This document shows positions 10,968-22,591 of a stretch of 64,000 nucleotides of DNA, in pieces. The notes under the pieces were generated by a model, which was not told the DNA's origin, searched no databases, and saw only the letters and a list, made by a program, of their open reading frames with translations. Numbering within the stretch: the stretch's first letter is position 1; every line of letters starts with the position of its first letter. Origin of the DNA: Diploscapter coronatus (Eukaryota > Nematoda > Chromadorea > Rhabditida > Rhabditidae). The DNA lies in assembly GCA_964036155.1 (NCBI GenBank), contig OZ038422.1, positions 69,649,201-69,713,200 of the forward strand, written 5' to 3'. The position numbers and the translations under genes were made by a program.

Positions 10968-13900
10968 TTAAGTCACCCGTTGTCGAGGCATAACCCATAT
11001 GAGGAAGATGGGCAGAAATAGAAGACCATGGAGCATTGAGAAGGCGATCACGAGGAAGACTGTTTTGAAGAAGATCTGCACGATATATGCATCGACTAAT
11101 GTCAGCACTAGAATTCCCAGAAGTGTCGATGAAGCACTCTGAAAAGGTTGGATAGAATTGTAATGAAGTGGACTAAATGAGGCAATTATTGGAAAAATTT
11201 TGAAATAGACACAAACAAGAATCGTCCCGAAAACACGAGCAGATAGAGCAGGTTGGATTATTCTGCTTCGAATTAAATTACTTGCTATGTTTGTTATTTT
11301 GAGAGCATGATCATCCCTTATTCTGCTTATCTCATTGCTTCTCAACCCATATATTTTCATTTGTCATGTCGGTATCCTTTCGAAATAATTCATGGTACAG
11401 TATATACAAGCAGTCTAACCAAGAACATGGGCCAGCCGAGTGTTTCCAGCGCCTCGACAGCCCTCTGATGAGCACTCCCGTAGGCTTGCGAAAATGCATA
11501 GGCGATGTGAGCTGACAGATCTACGGCGAACCCGATACACATGATTACTGTTATCATAGAAACGCTGTCCAGATTGACGCCCCAGTATGCCATGAATCCA
11601 AGCACTCCTAAAATAAAATGGTTGATGATTGGTTCGGCTTCAAGGGTGTTCGAAGCTTTGATTCCGAACTTAGAAACATTTCAACTTCGATTCTAGGTAA
11701 TGGAAATACTAATTTCTATCCGGAGACAAATGAAATTGTATTGTCAAAATAACGGAATAATTGAGACGAAATAAGCGATGCACAAGTTCGAATATCCAAA
11801 GGTATGCATTGCATGATTTCAAATTATCGTCAAAATAATCTGTTGAATTTATGAAATGCCGTAAGGTCTGCTGAGAACGACACGCTAATTCTCACTCATC
11901 AAAAATGCGTTTCATTTATTCTTTTTCAATTTATCGATCATCGAAAATAAGTTAACTCCGATTCAAAATTTTCAAAATTGCAAATTTTTAATGCACCCAT
12001 TGGATCTGATATAATAAATTTCTACCGATATTGATGCTAACTATGGAGAGAACAACAGAACAGGCACATCTCCAGTCAGGAATCATCACTATTGCTACGG
12101 CTAACATCGAGAAGACGCCTAATACGAAATTCTGGTAGAGAGAAGGCTTCAGCTCCAGATACTGAACAAGGAGTCTACGACTGTGAAAAGGAATAATTTT
12201 ACCTGATCCGCGAATGGATAATATTCATGGAAAGAAGTCACGTTAAACTGCTTATACTTGTCGCAGATTTCTCGTATCAGCTTGCAACTATTCGTGTGAT
12301 CTGTCGGGGTGCGATAATTCCTCAGGCCTATCTGGAATCGAAACGCCTTCAGCTCATAATAGTCCTAAATCATTTTTGTTGAAGTTTCATGAAATTTAAT
12401 CTGACTTTCTGCGTTTCTCCCCATTTCATGTCCATTTCCCACAATCTCCTTCCATCAGCAATCAACAGCCAATCTCTGCATCGATGATTCCATTCTGACG
12501 AACTAGGTTCGGACGTTTACCTTTGCAAAATCGGTCAATTCATACTTTTTGGGCATTTCTATGTTGAGCTCTCGTTTCTCCTTCTCCAAATACCTCTCGA
12601 ACGGCTGCAACCACAGCATCGTTGCATTTCCATTCATCGTGTATTTCGTGTTTTGAAAGTCTAACAATACTCGTGTGAAACGCTTCGATTAATAATGAGT
12701 TTACCATCTAACATCTGTTCGAAAATTTCCCTTATTTTCGGATCAAAAAAATCAGGCGGATTATTGACGACAATTTGCAGCTGCAATCCTGAATATCATT
12801 CAAAGTGATTTCGTAGATTTTGAAAGAAATTTCCACCTTCCTGCCAGAAAGTTTCATCGATCAATGCGTAGAATTTTGACAGATAAAATGACTCTCGTAC
12901 GAGTAATTTTGGATCGAGACCTTCTTTGATTGAGAGAACTCCAATTATAGATAATGTCATAAAAATTATGTACAGTAGCAATGCACACAACTAAACAACA
13001 AATTTAAAAGATACATATTTCAAGTTCAGTACCTGAGTAGTCTTATCGAGAATAAATGGTCCGATAATCTCTCGGAATAATTTGTTTACTAACGTTTCTT
13101 CGTGGTCCAATTCATCTTTGTGCTGAAATAGCATAAATTATTCTGAATCTGGAAGACTACCAAACTTTTTCTTTCTCTCCATGTTCAAGTTTTGTTTCCA
13201 ACTTTCTGACAGCTCGGCTCAGCTTCTGCTTCCAACCTTTGCTCAATTTTTCTGTATTATTTTCATCAGTCTCAGCTTCGGCTACTTCGATAGGCTTCAT
13301 ATGGCAAGCTGCCTTCCGAGACACAGATCCACCAAGGAAGAACAATTTTAACTTCGAAACTAAATTCTTCGACTTTCATACTAGCGGGTGTAGAAATTTG
13401 AAACTGCATGATTTGCAAAACGATCGATGAAATCACATTTGCAATGAACCGATAGGAATCAGGTATCGAAGTTATTGTGCTCAAGTTTATCTAGATAGAA
13501 ACGAAACTTTGATAAGATCAATAGGGATGAATTAAACGATCGAAGATCGAAGTCAAGCAAGTTCATGCAAAGATTAAAACTGTTATGCATCGCTGCAAAC
13601 ATTCTGAAGACTAACCTGTGTCGTTAGATTCTGTAGCCTTGATGAATAGCATGGAATGAATGCCTTTTGCTTCCATTTCTGCTGCCCAAGCTAGAACTGG
13701 AGAGAATAAAGTAATCTGGAAGAGAACTTCTTCATAGATTGTTTCTAATTTAGTCTCTTCTTACCTGGTAGACATAAGTGAACACGCATTGAACACAGGT
13801 ATAGAGACAAAACATGCGGACACCTGGCAAAGTTGTGAAACATCCTATGGCGAATGTGACCTGAGAATGAGTTATTGTGAAGTTGAAATTCTCAAAACTA

Positions 13901-15761
13901 CCTACAATATCAGTTATAGAAGTTACTGTGATGGCAACGGCAGCGTGACTGAGGGTAGCTGCAACCCTTTGTGCAGGTGAGCATTCTGGATTCGTTCGGT
14001 GCCACTCTGCACTCATGACAAATAGATCATCGATTCCGATGCCTACAAACTTTTGCTGTGAAAAAAATCTATTTCTGTCGAGAAAATTAGAACTTGACTT
14101 TAAATTTTAAAATCAAAATCTAGTAAAACTGATTTTTAACTCTACTTAATATCCCTTCTGCTTAGGAAGAATATGCTTCACAAACTTACAAATGACCAGG
14201 AACGGAGAAACGTTGACTATCGCATTATAATATTCGCCTGTCCACAGAATTAGTCCGAATGATGTGACTATTGCAAACAAAGGACAGAGAATTCCTGAAA
14301 TCTCGCTCGACAAGGTAAGGAGTGAGTAACCAATGAAAACCTGCACAGGCAACGAGGGGTTTGCTTCGAACCCAGTCGATAGCAATGAAGCCATGACCAT
14401 GGTTGATGAGTACGACAGAAACTGCGATGCAGAATGTGAACAAAATTGTGCACGTGCCTAGAACGTAAATGTTCAGAAATTGTCCACATTCAAATCGACC
14501 AACCAGCGAATTTAGGTGATAGTGCATCAGCAACATCCTGCAGTCCTTCTGGCAGAGATTCGTTGTGCGTCACTCCAAAATCGAGCAGATCTTCAGAAAT
14601 TAATCTTACTTTTCATTGTTTTTGAAATTCTAACAAACCAGATGGAGGATGTGATTGATTCGTCAGATAGTCTGTCAACTTATGTCGCCAAACACGACTA
14701 ATATTTCCCACCGAAAATATCAGCATTGTTTTTCTTCAGATCTCACAAGATTACCTTTTCTTCTCTCGTGTTGTAAGTCAATCGAATTGCAGTTGCAAAA
14801 TCGAAATGCCCTTCATCATCTGTTAAATGAGGAGCTCCAACGATTGAGCCGAAATAAATCGGCTCTGAGCCTCGCCAGCCAATAGGATATGTCACATTTA
14901 CCTATACTTGCATTCTGAACAATCGAATGTCCGAAAATTCTTGCCTGTGTGTTGATAATTTCGGCAGCAATTTCAGCGATTGGTCCACTGAAATTGCCCC
15001 ACTTCGACTTGGGCATCAGCATGAACAGGTGATCATTCAGATAGCAAGCCCATTGATTCGTCATACACAGATCAGTGTAGGCTATCTGGAGAAATCACAA
15101 ATAGCACTTTCAGTATTATTATAATTTATAAATCTGCAGACCTCATAGTGTTTTCCGTGTAAATCGACTGGAACTGTCAAATTATGAACGATGAAATCGT
15201 TGATTCTCATAACCTGAAGAAGGGGATAAAAAATGTTCGTCAGAGACGTTAAACCTCTTCCAGATATTGCTGACTGAGAATATTAGGTCGTCCATAGTCA
15301 GGATGCTGCTTCCCAGCAACTGCATAGAAGTAGTTAAAACAAATATTCAAAATGCATGGTTTCAACAAACCTATGACATCGATGTATCCGTTCAGGTCAT
15401 AACTTTTTCCAGGCCAGAATTTTTGCTCATCCAACGGCCAATGCTGTGCCAAAACCTAGAGAAATCGGGAAAAATTTTTATATCTTTTCACTATAAATTT
15501 CTACCGCTCTTTCATATCTCCACGGGGCATTTTTCGGCGAGAAAACGAATTGCGGATCTCGAGTGGTTTGTTCTTTGATCCACAGAAGACCGAGACCTGA
15601 TACGATCGTGAACAAAGTCGACGCGACGAAAAAGGCTAATCGAAACTAAACTCGAGAAGAATATTGAAATTTTAAATTGAAAATAGTTTCAGAACCTTAT
15701 GGATAATGAGGCCGATTCGGAAAAAAACGGAGTGGATGGCATGGTCAAATGCCTCGCACAT
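10968..15761 (-). CDS. patched-related (PTR) transmembrane protein with sterol-sensing domain
   Basis: Predicted 905 residues in 23 exons. Exons 5' to 3', high-low: 15761-15696, 15645-15505, 15455-15371, 15319-15255, 15213-15142, 15085-14945, 14901-14755, 14678-14639, 14590-14504, 14457-14341, 14294-14190, 14042-13906, 13860-13765, 13715-13616, 13359-13166, 13122-13033, 12990-12837, 12788-12705, 12660-12521, 12364-12203, 12161-12026, 11607-11420, 11138-10968. An N-terminal helix (ASTLFTIVSGLGLLW) is followed by a large lumenal loop containing VNVTYPIGWRGSEP. The sterol-sensing block contains SKPLVACAG and then CIGIDDLFVMSAEWHRT. A second lumenal loop and a second membrane block (VLGFMAYWGVNLDSVSM, SAHIAYAF) end in FLIWVMPRQRVT. 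PTR proteins are RND-superfamily relatives of Patched, involved in nematode moulting and trafficking. Several introns are only 41-46 nt and one is GC-AG. The acceptor of the eighth exon is uncertain; the better-looking site gives the wrong phase. Confidence 0.93.
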
Positions 15762-15960
15762 GAGAGAAGGGGAAGGCTGGGAATGAAGCCCGATCGATGA
15801 TGACTGACGAAAAGGATGAATGACGACAGACAGGCAGAAGACTGAAGACAGAGCGAGAGAACGATTAGACTATCTGTGGTTGGTAGGGGAAAGTAGAGAA
15901 GGATAGGGATGAAGAGAGAAGTCAGACCTGTTCTCTCAGCCACATGCTGCCTTACTACCT
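15762..15960 (-). promoter_or_regulatory. CT-rich 5' leader/promoter of the PTR gene
   Basis: Directly upstream of the PTR start the minus strand is strongly pyrimidine-rich (purine-rich on plus, about 15770-15930). It has the same position and strand bias as tracts before other genes in the window. The long minus-strand frame it creates is not believed to be coding. Confidence 0.4.
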
Positions 15961-16178
15961 CAGTTAAGCAACCAATGATTCACCCATTTATTCCGTTTTC
16001 ATTATTACAACATCTCTAAGTATAAATTCTCGTATGTACAAAAATACAGTGAAAAACAATAACAACAAATAATACTAATTACGTCATGAATAATAGAAAG
16101 ACTCTGTTGATTGTATCTGAAGATGACACCGGTGATTGGGTTGGGAGAGATTAAGGCTAGGAATAAGGATTAAAGCTG

Positions 16179-16422
16179 CTAGATTTGGGTGAGGACGTGA
16201 AGAATATGGCCTCTTTCGCCTGCAAGACACTTCAGACAGACCTGCTGATTCGAAGCCGAACGATTGCGCTTCTCTGAATGTCAACCATGCAAAAAGGGGT
16301 TCGAAAAATCACATACCTGCAGGAACTGTTGCTGTCGCTTCATTCTCCTTCTGTTCCACCATTCCAATTGCACCATTATTGGCCATTTCGGTAGCAAATC
16401 GTTTCCGCTGTGATTTTAACAT
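16179..16422 (-). CDS. putative 66-residue protein, unknown
   Basis: Two exons, 16422-16317 and 16273-16179, join in frame. The start MLKSQRKRFATEMANN sits one base after a TTTTTAG acceptor, as in a trans-spliced gene. The second exon encodes NRSASNQQ, a CLKC pair and a short tail before the stop. The product is basic, with no signal peptide or transmembrane segment. No family recognised. The intron is only 43 nt, typical for this genome. It could be an exon of a larger unrecognised gene. Confidence 0.4.
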
Positions 16423-17286
16423 TCTAAAAAGATAAAAATTAGAAAAATATCTAGAAAATAAATATAAAATCGATCCAAATATAGACAAGGTCACTTCGCG
16501 TCACCTTCAATTAGAAATTAATCGTGCTAGATTAGATAGCAAAGTTTTATACGTTCGCTACGAAAATGAAAAATACCTATAAATAAGTCGATAGACAGAT
16601 AAAATATGATGAAAATATGTCGAAATAAGTAACGTGAGAAACGTCGGTATAACGCTATGCCCTGGTGCAAATCATGAGAAGTTAAACTTATCAATGAATT
16701 TCGAAAATCAAATAACAAAGAAATTTCGAGACAAAGAAATAATGAAAAGTAGTTTGACATTAGTACCCAAAAGTGTGCATTGATGAATGCTCTTTGTTAT
16801 TGAAATGATATGAAACTCAATGGATGATAAAAAAAGCACGCGGTTTGGAGGGTTGAAAAGTGTGTAAAATCATATGAAGAGTTCAAAAGCTACATGGAGG
16901 TTATCTGCAAAAGAAACGAAAATCATTCAAGGAAATGAATAACAACTTGTACTTACTGATGTTAGGACACACAAATAAGTGATAAAGACAAATCACAGTA
17001 CTGGAAAAATCACGAACGCTGATGAGGCACATGTGAGAATGAGAGGAAAAAGAGGACGAATGATAAGCAAGGACAGATAAGAAGAGATATGCAAACGGCC
17101 TGTGGCTAGCCGAGCAGGTAATTGAGCAATCGAGGAGATATAAAAGCGCACAATTCCAGAATGGCAATAACTGGATGCAGATGAATTATGAAAACGTAAC
17201 AAAACCAACAAAGAAGCACCAATTGAGCCGTATATTTGAGAACGCAACCTGTATGACCAATGTAATTGTACCAAGCAATCAGTCGC
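16423..17286. other. intergenic spacer, both neighbours on the minus strand
   Basis: AT-rich, with no coding sequence supported on either strand. Minus-strand frames at 16527-16760 and 16901-17274 are hydrophobic shadows without splice support. Confidence 0.5.
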
Positions 17287-19260
17287 TTAGAGTTCGGTGT
17301 GTTTGACTTTATGTTGGAGGTACTTTTCCATTTTTCGCACTTTCTTGTCCAGTTTCTCATGACGTTCCTCGAAATCACCAATGTGCTCACTATCTTCCAC
17401 AATATTCTTCCCACCAGCTTCTTTTTGCTCTCGAAATCTATCGAGTTCCTTCTTAAATTTTGTCTTCTTTAAATTCCAACAAAGATTGAACGTTTACCTT
17501 ATGGAACTCAGCTTTCCCTAATTGCTTATCAAAATTCATCAGTTCCTCTTTGAGTATTTCCAAATCCTTGGCAGTAAATTTCTTATTTGCCTGAGCCTAA
17601 AATGAAAAATATGAAGAAGGTCGAATAAACCGACGATACCAATTTCCACAGCTTCTTAACTTTGTCACTCTTGAAGGGACTTTTGTCAGTACTATGAACT
17701 GTGTTGTGTAATTCATCCAAATGGTCATTCATTTCTCGGTTCGCAGCTTTTGCTCGCTTGTTCTACAAAATGTGACTTTAGAGAAGATACGATTTTCTTT
17801 TAAATATACCAGTGCATCAATAGCTTCTGGGTCGTGATCAACATGGTTCTCATGGGGCACCTAATAATAATATGGAAGTAGAAAATTAAATAAACTTTTC
17901 AGAATACCTTCTTTAGTTCATCCATTAAATCGTTGTAATGGTCAGTTTTCCTCTCGGCTTCTTTGAGTTCAGCATGTAGTTCTGTAGAATAAAATAAGCG
18001 TTTTGGAATAAAATAATGATTAAAATTATTTGATAAAATTGCGTAGCATTAGATTTGACCAAGAACAATTGAAATTCGAAAAGGTAAGAATGTAACGAGT
18101 GAAGTGAATATTTTACACCTCGATAAAAATGCACTTTAGTAGGTAAAATATTCTATTATTTTTAATTTTGCTGCTTCCGAAGATATTTTTTCTACTCCCA
18201 AATATGATTGATATCTTCAAGACACGGCAAAAGAGCATTAATATTCAAAACGTGAGGTTTTCTTTCATCACATAAACAAAACGAAACACGAGGTAAATCT
18301 AGGATCCTTAAGCTCCACTCCTTGGAAAAAACGCATTTTTGGTAGAAACGTGGTAGTTTGAAACTAAACATTTGAGAAGGAAGTACCCTTCAAACCCAAA
18401 ATGTCTCGAAAAACCAAGTCTACATCGACGATAAACCTGATAAAATGGATGTGTGCCAAAAATCAGCATAAAATGTGCCCGGACAACTGTGTGCAGGTCC
18501 TTTGAAGTTTGCCAAAATGTGCTCATTTTGAGCAACAGATTTTTTCGATCAGAAAATCTTTAATTTTCCTTCATAGAAGCCTCATTTACAGCCCAGAGCA
18601 GCTTTCTGCTCAAAAATTTAACTCAGAAACGCGATTTGGTATGTCTACTTGAGAACCTTAGATAAATCAAAATTGAAATCCTTCTGCATCTAATTTCTAA
18701 ATAAATTATTACCTCTCAATTCGCTGTCAGTGAATTGTTGGTTCTGAGCAGCATTCCACAACTTCTGCAGTCTTTCGTCCTTGAATTTCTCCGAAGGAAG
18801 TGGCAGATTGTCTTCGGTCGTTTGAAATTCGTTGCGATGCTTCATTTTCTGCAACATTGCAACAGTTAAAATAGAAATTATTTGAGGCTAAGAATAACCT
18901 CCTTGAATGCCAAGACAGCATCATGCAGGTCGTATTTCTGCAGCAGGGTCATCAGTTTGTAGTCCACCTTTCCAAGTTCTTTGCTCAAATCACTCATTTT
19001 TCCATGTTCGTACGAATTTTTCACGTCCATGTAGATTGAATCGTATGTTTCGAGTTCTTTCTGAAACCACCAATTTTTCAAGAATAAAAAAACCAACTAA
19101 CCTCCAATTTAGCCATCTTCTGTTTGTCGGTAATGTACTGTTGAGCCTTGAGATGAACGAAATTGATCTTTTCCGATCGGTACTTTTTGTCTTTCGCGAA
19201 CGAAGCCAAAATGCCCAGGGTAACAAGTATGAATACTACTGTTAGATTTGAGAGGCCCAT
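17287..19260 (-). CDS. LRP receptor-associated protein (RAP/LRPAP1-like), ER chaperone
   Basis: 327 residues in eight exons: 19260-19102, 19060-18899, 18848-18713, 17981-17908, 17860-17810, 17762-17640, 17596-17498, 17466-17287. A signal peptide (MGLSNLTVVFILVTLGILAS) precedes a highly charged helical protein of Lys/Glu-rich repeats. RAP-like blocks are LQKYDLHDAV, FKDERLQKLW and VKKLWKLAQANKKFTAKDL. The C-terminus is HTEL, an ER-retrieval signal like the HNEL of vertebrate RAP. RAP binds newly made LDL-receptor-family proteins in the ER and stops premature ligand binding. The length is close to the vertebrate protein. The third intron (17982-18712) is long and shows nothing coding. Confidence 0.9.
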
Positions 19261-19444
19261 GATCTAATAAAAATAACTTTTAAGAAAAAATAGAAATAGA
19301 GAGAAAATAGCCGAAATCAAAATTGAGCACGATTTACGCGTTTGCATTGCAAGTGTTTGCAAACGGAGCAACAGCACTAATTTTTCGATTATTGATCGGT
19401 TTTCTTTCGTTTAAACATTTTTAAAAATTTTTTCTGACTTTCAG

Positions 19445-22045
19445 ATGAATTTGGACGTGATTACCGAGTACCTGACACTAGGAAATGTGGGCATCGCAGC
19501 ATTCAGCCTCATTTCACTCGCTCTTTCGATCATTTATGCGTAAGCTTCGTTTTTGGCTTTGTCATAATGACACTGGGGCACTAGGGACAGTAGAAAGCTT
19601 CGAAGATGAATGGTTGGGTTAGGGATGGAGGTTGGTAGGCTAATTTTATGCTCATAATTACTCACCATAACGAGAGGACCATTTTCGTACCGAAGTTATC
19701 ATGATATCACAAATTTGCATTTTTATCCATATCATTCAAACCATGCCATTTTTGGTATCAAAATGATCCTCACGTTATGGCAGGAATTATGAGCATAAAA
19801 TTAGCTTACCGTTCATCTTCAACGTTTTCTATTATCACTGTGATCTAATTTTGTTGTACTCTAGTGTCCCTCGTGTCATTATGATAAAGCGTTGTTTTTT
19901 TATTCTTTATTATTTTATTTTTCAGTGCCCATATTTGGACTCCTTGGTCAATTCGTCGCAGATCGGATTTCATCAAGATTTATCACGTCTACAAATCTCC
20001 TAGCAATGAAGCGTAAGAATTTGCATCATTCAAACGAAATCAATTTTTCCACGTTTTTGTTTTCAGATTCTCCAATTTGCTGATGCCCGATGACAAGAAC
20101 AGCGCCTCGCTGCGACCTCGCTACACACCTGCTGATCTGAGTCTGACAGTGGTGATTCCTGCTATGAATGAGGAAAAGAGACTGCCCACCATGCTCGAAG
20201 AATGTCTCGAATATTGCAAGCAGAGGAAGGCGAAGGCTGCTAAAAGCAAGCCATTCACTTATGAAGTAAGAAAATTCACTGATTTTTATTTATCTCTCAA
20301 AATTCAGGTGATTGTCGTTGACGATGGCAGCACGGACAGCACTGCAGATTTGGCAGCCAGCTATGCAAAGGATAATGTGAGGGTCATGAGGTTGGACGAG
20401 AATATCGGCAAAGGTACGTTGTGATCAATAAACATCGAAGATTTTGAAAGTACGAACAAACCAAAAACGAAAATACTATCCTTGCCATGAGAAATGTGAA
20501 CTTTCTTATGCGTTTTACAGAAAACGCCATAATTCATAGCTTTCTTAATATAGTAAGTAATGCCTCTAATCGTTCGCTATTTCCCCTTATTCCGCTTTTT
20601 CCCTCGTTCTTAGCTATTCCATACCATCTTACAGACTCGATTAATTTCTCTGAAAGCATTAAAGAGTATTCAATTCTAAACTCAGTTTTGATCCTCAATA
20701 TCAGGATTATCGAGAGCGTTTGCAGGTGGCGCAGTCCGAATGGGCGTTCTGCATGCCAGAGGCGAATTGATTCTGTTTGCGGACGCAGATGGGGCCACCA
20801 AATTCTCGGAATACAAGAAGCTGGAAGAGGCTCTGATTCGACTCACCGGGGGAAACGTGGCTGCTGGCGATGATATCGACTCAACATTCCCTGGAGTGGC
20901 GATTGGATCGAGGTAGACTGAACCTGTTTTTAACTAACTTTCAGTTTGCAAAAATCTAAACTTTACTTCTGAAACTGAAAGCTCTTTACCAGAAGAATTC
21001 TTGCAGAGAATTGGCTAGGATTGGAATAAGTTCCGCTGTTTCTAATGGGTGTAGGGCGATTTATACAGGAATGAGATGTTCTGTAACGAAATTTTTAATT
21101 TAATTTTGTTACAGAACGTCTTATTCCTATGCAAGTCGCGTCCTACACCCGTTTCTATTCATGTAATGAAATATAGCTTTTGTAAAATTCTTAAACTCAT
21201 ATCTTGTATTTGTCAGCGATTCTTTTGTTTTTCCATCACTTCCTAGCCCATAAATCCAATGATAGATGTCACCAATGACGATGATCCGTCGATAACACAC
21301 AGAGAACTCAAAACCTGTAATAGAAGTAATTTGAAACCCATTTCAGAGCTCATTTGGAGGCAGAATCTCGTGCGAAACGGTCTTTTTTCCGAACGATTCT
21401 GATGCACGGCTTCCATTTTCTGGTGTGGATTTTCGCTGTCCGCACTTGCAGAGACACTCAGTGCGGGTTCAAGCTGTTCACACGAGCTTCTGCTGCTAAG
21501 GTATTGCAGAGCTTATATGGAATGCATATTTTATCCTTATTTTTCATGATTTGTAATTGGATAGTTTTAAGATTTTTCTTGATCACTCTCCAAATTTTGA
21601 ATCTCAACCCGCTCCAATAAAATAATAACATGTTGCACTGAGAGAGAAAAGATCATATCTCCCTTCTTTCGAAAAGACGCTATTTTCTGCAGATAGAATA
21701 GCGACCCCACAGTTTGGAGAAGTCTGTTAATGATTGATGCTATTTTCCTTTCAAACTTATATTTCATTTCAGTTGTTCCCAGTGATCCATATCGAGCGAT
21801 GGGCCTTCGATGTCGAGCTGCTGTATCTGTGCGAGAAGTGGGACATGCCCATTGCTGAGGTTGGAAATAATTCGAATAATTCGTTTTCATTCAAATCAAC
21901 CCATTTGCAGGTGTGCGTGGAATGGACAGAAATCGATGGTTCGAAAGTGACCCCGTTCTGGTCGTGGCTCGAAATGGGCAGGGATCTCGTCCTGCTTTGG
22001 TTCAGATATCTGTCTGGCATTTGGAAAGATAAACCTCTCGAATGA
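19445..22045 (+). CDS. algn-5: dolichyl-phosphate beta-glucosyltransferase (ALG5)
   Basis: 356 residues in eight exons: 19445-19539, 19926-20012, 20067-20265, 20308-20413, 20705-20912, 21347-21500, 21773-21859, 21911-22045. It transfers glucose from UDP-Glc to dolichyl phosphate on the cytosolic ER face. The Dol-P-Glc is the donor for the last three glucoses of the N-glycan precursor. A membrane anchor at residues 15-32 is followed by a GT2 domain: VVIPAMNEEKRLP, VIVVDDGSTDSTAD, the metal-binding DAD in LFADADGAT, and RDTQCGFKLFTR. The start codon immediately follows a TTTCAG acceptor, suggesting trans-splicing. Intron 1 holds a MITE and intron 5 a long hairpin. First gene of a three-gene same-strand cluster. 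Confidence 0.95.
19557..19889. mobile_element. MITE-like inverted-repeat element in ALG5 intron 1
   Basis: Termini are CTTTGTCATAATGACAC and, inverted, CTTTATCATAATGACAC (16 of 17 match). The inner parts also pair: CTAATTTTATGCTCATAATT near 19639 matches AATTATGAGCATAAAATTAG near 19788. The whole 333-base insert is one large imperfect palindrome filling most of the intron. There is no open frame, so it is non-autonomous. Confidence 0.75.
21047..21150. repeat. long hairpin in ALG5 intron 5
   Basis: Two arms of about 48 bases, from GGGTGTAGG at the left edge to CCTACACCC at the right, pair almost throughout around a short AT-rich loop. The inner stem includes GTTCTGTAAC and its complement. It is compact enough to be a foldback element or to form a hairpin RNA. 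Confidence 0.65.
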
Positions 22046-22591
22046 AGGATACTCCAGTTCGCATTAAGAAACATTTAACATCATTCTTTACATTTTATAC
22101 GAGGGATTAGATGACAATTTTATTCAGGTATCGGCTTATTTTAGCATCATTTGCTCGCTTTTACTAGTCGAAATGTGTAGTTCTGGGGAAACTTTTAATC
22201 CATTTTCTCAAAATATTCTCCTGCTTTATGTGAAATATTTTGTTTTCTTTTCAAAATGGAGTAGCTGCAATTTTTTTTGTAATTAGGCAAAACACTTTCC
22301 GAATATCTAACTCCAAACGATATGCAAAGTTATGCCGAATTTTCTGTGATATTTTCCGCGTACGATTTCATCTAAATGTACAGTTAAAGAATTCTGCTAG
22401 AATTTTCATTCTGGGTGCCTTACATTAAAATGGATTGTTGAAGTTGTTCACTTGTTTTTTTATTTATGAAAATCGCTTTTATTGAACAAAAAATCTATTT
22501 TTATTCTTTGACAGAGTTGGTTCTGAGCCAATTTTCATACCTTTCTTCATTGAGACATTTTGTTTCTCTAATTTTCCTATTTACAGAACAA

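Noticed and set aside
13360..13500. Minus-strand frame with ISSIVLQIMQFQIST within the PTR locus
   Set aside because: It looks helix-like but falls out of phase with both neighbouring exons. Skipping it joins them in phase, so it is treated as intron.
14295..14340. Apparent frameshift in the PTR sterol-sensing domain
   Set aside because: A 46-nt intron restores the PTR consensus exactly.
14898..14945. Second apparent frameshift in PTR
   Set aside because: Explained by a 43-nt GC-AG intron.
18240..18545. Possible extra exon in the long RAP intron
   Set aside because: Exons on both sides already join in phase, and the frames here have no RAP similarity.
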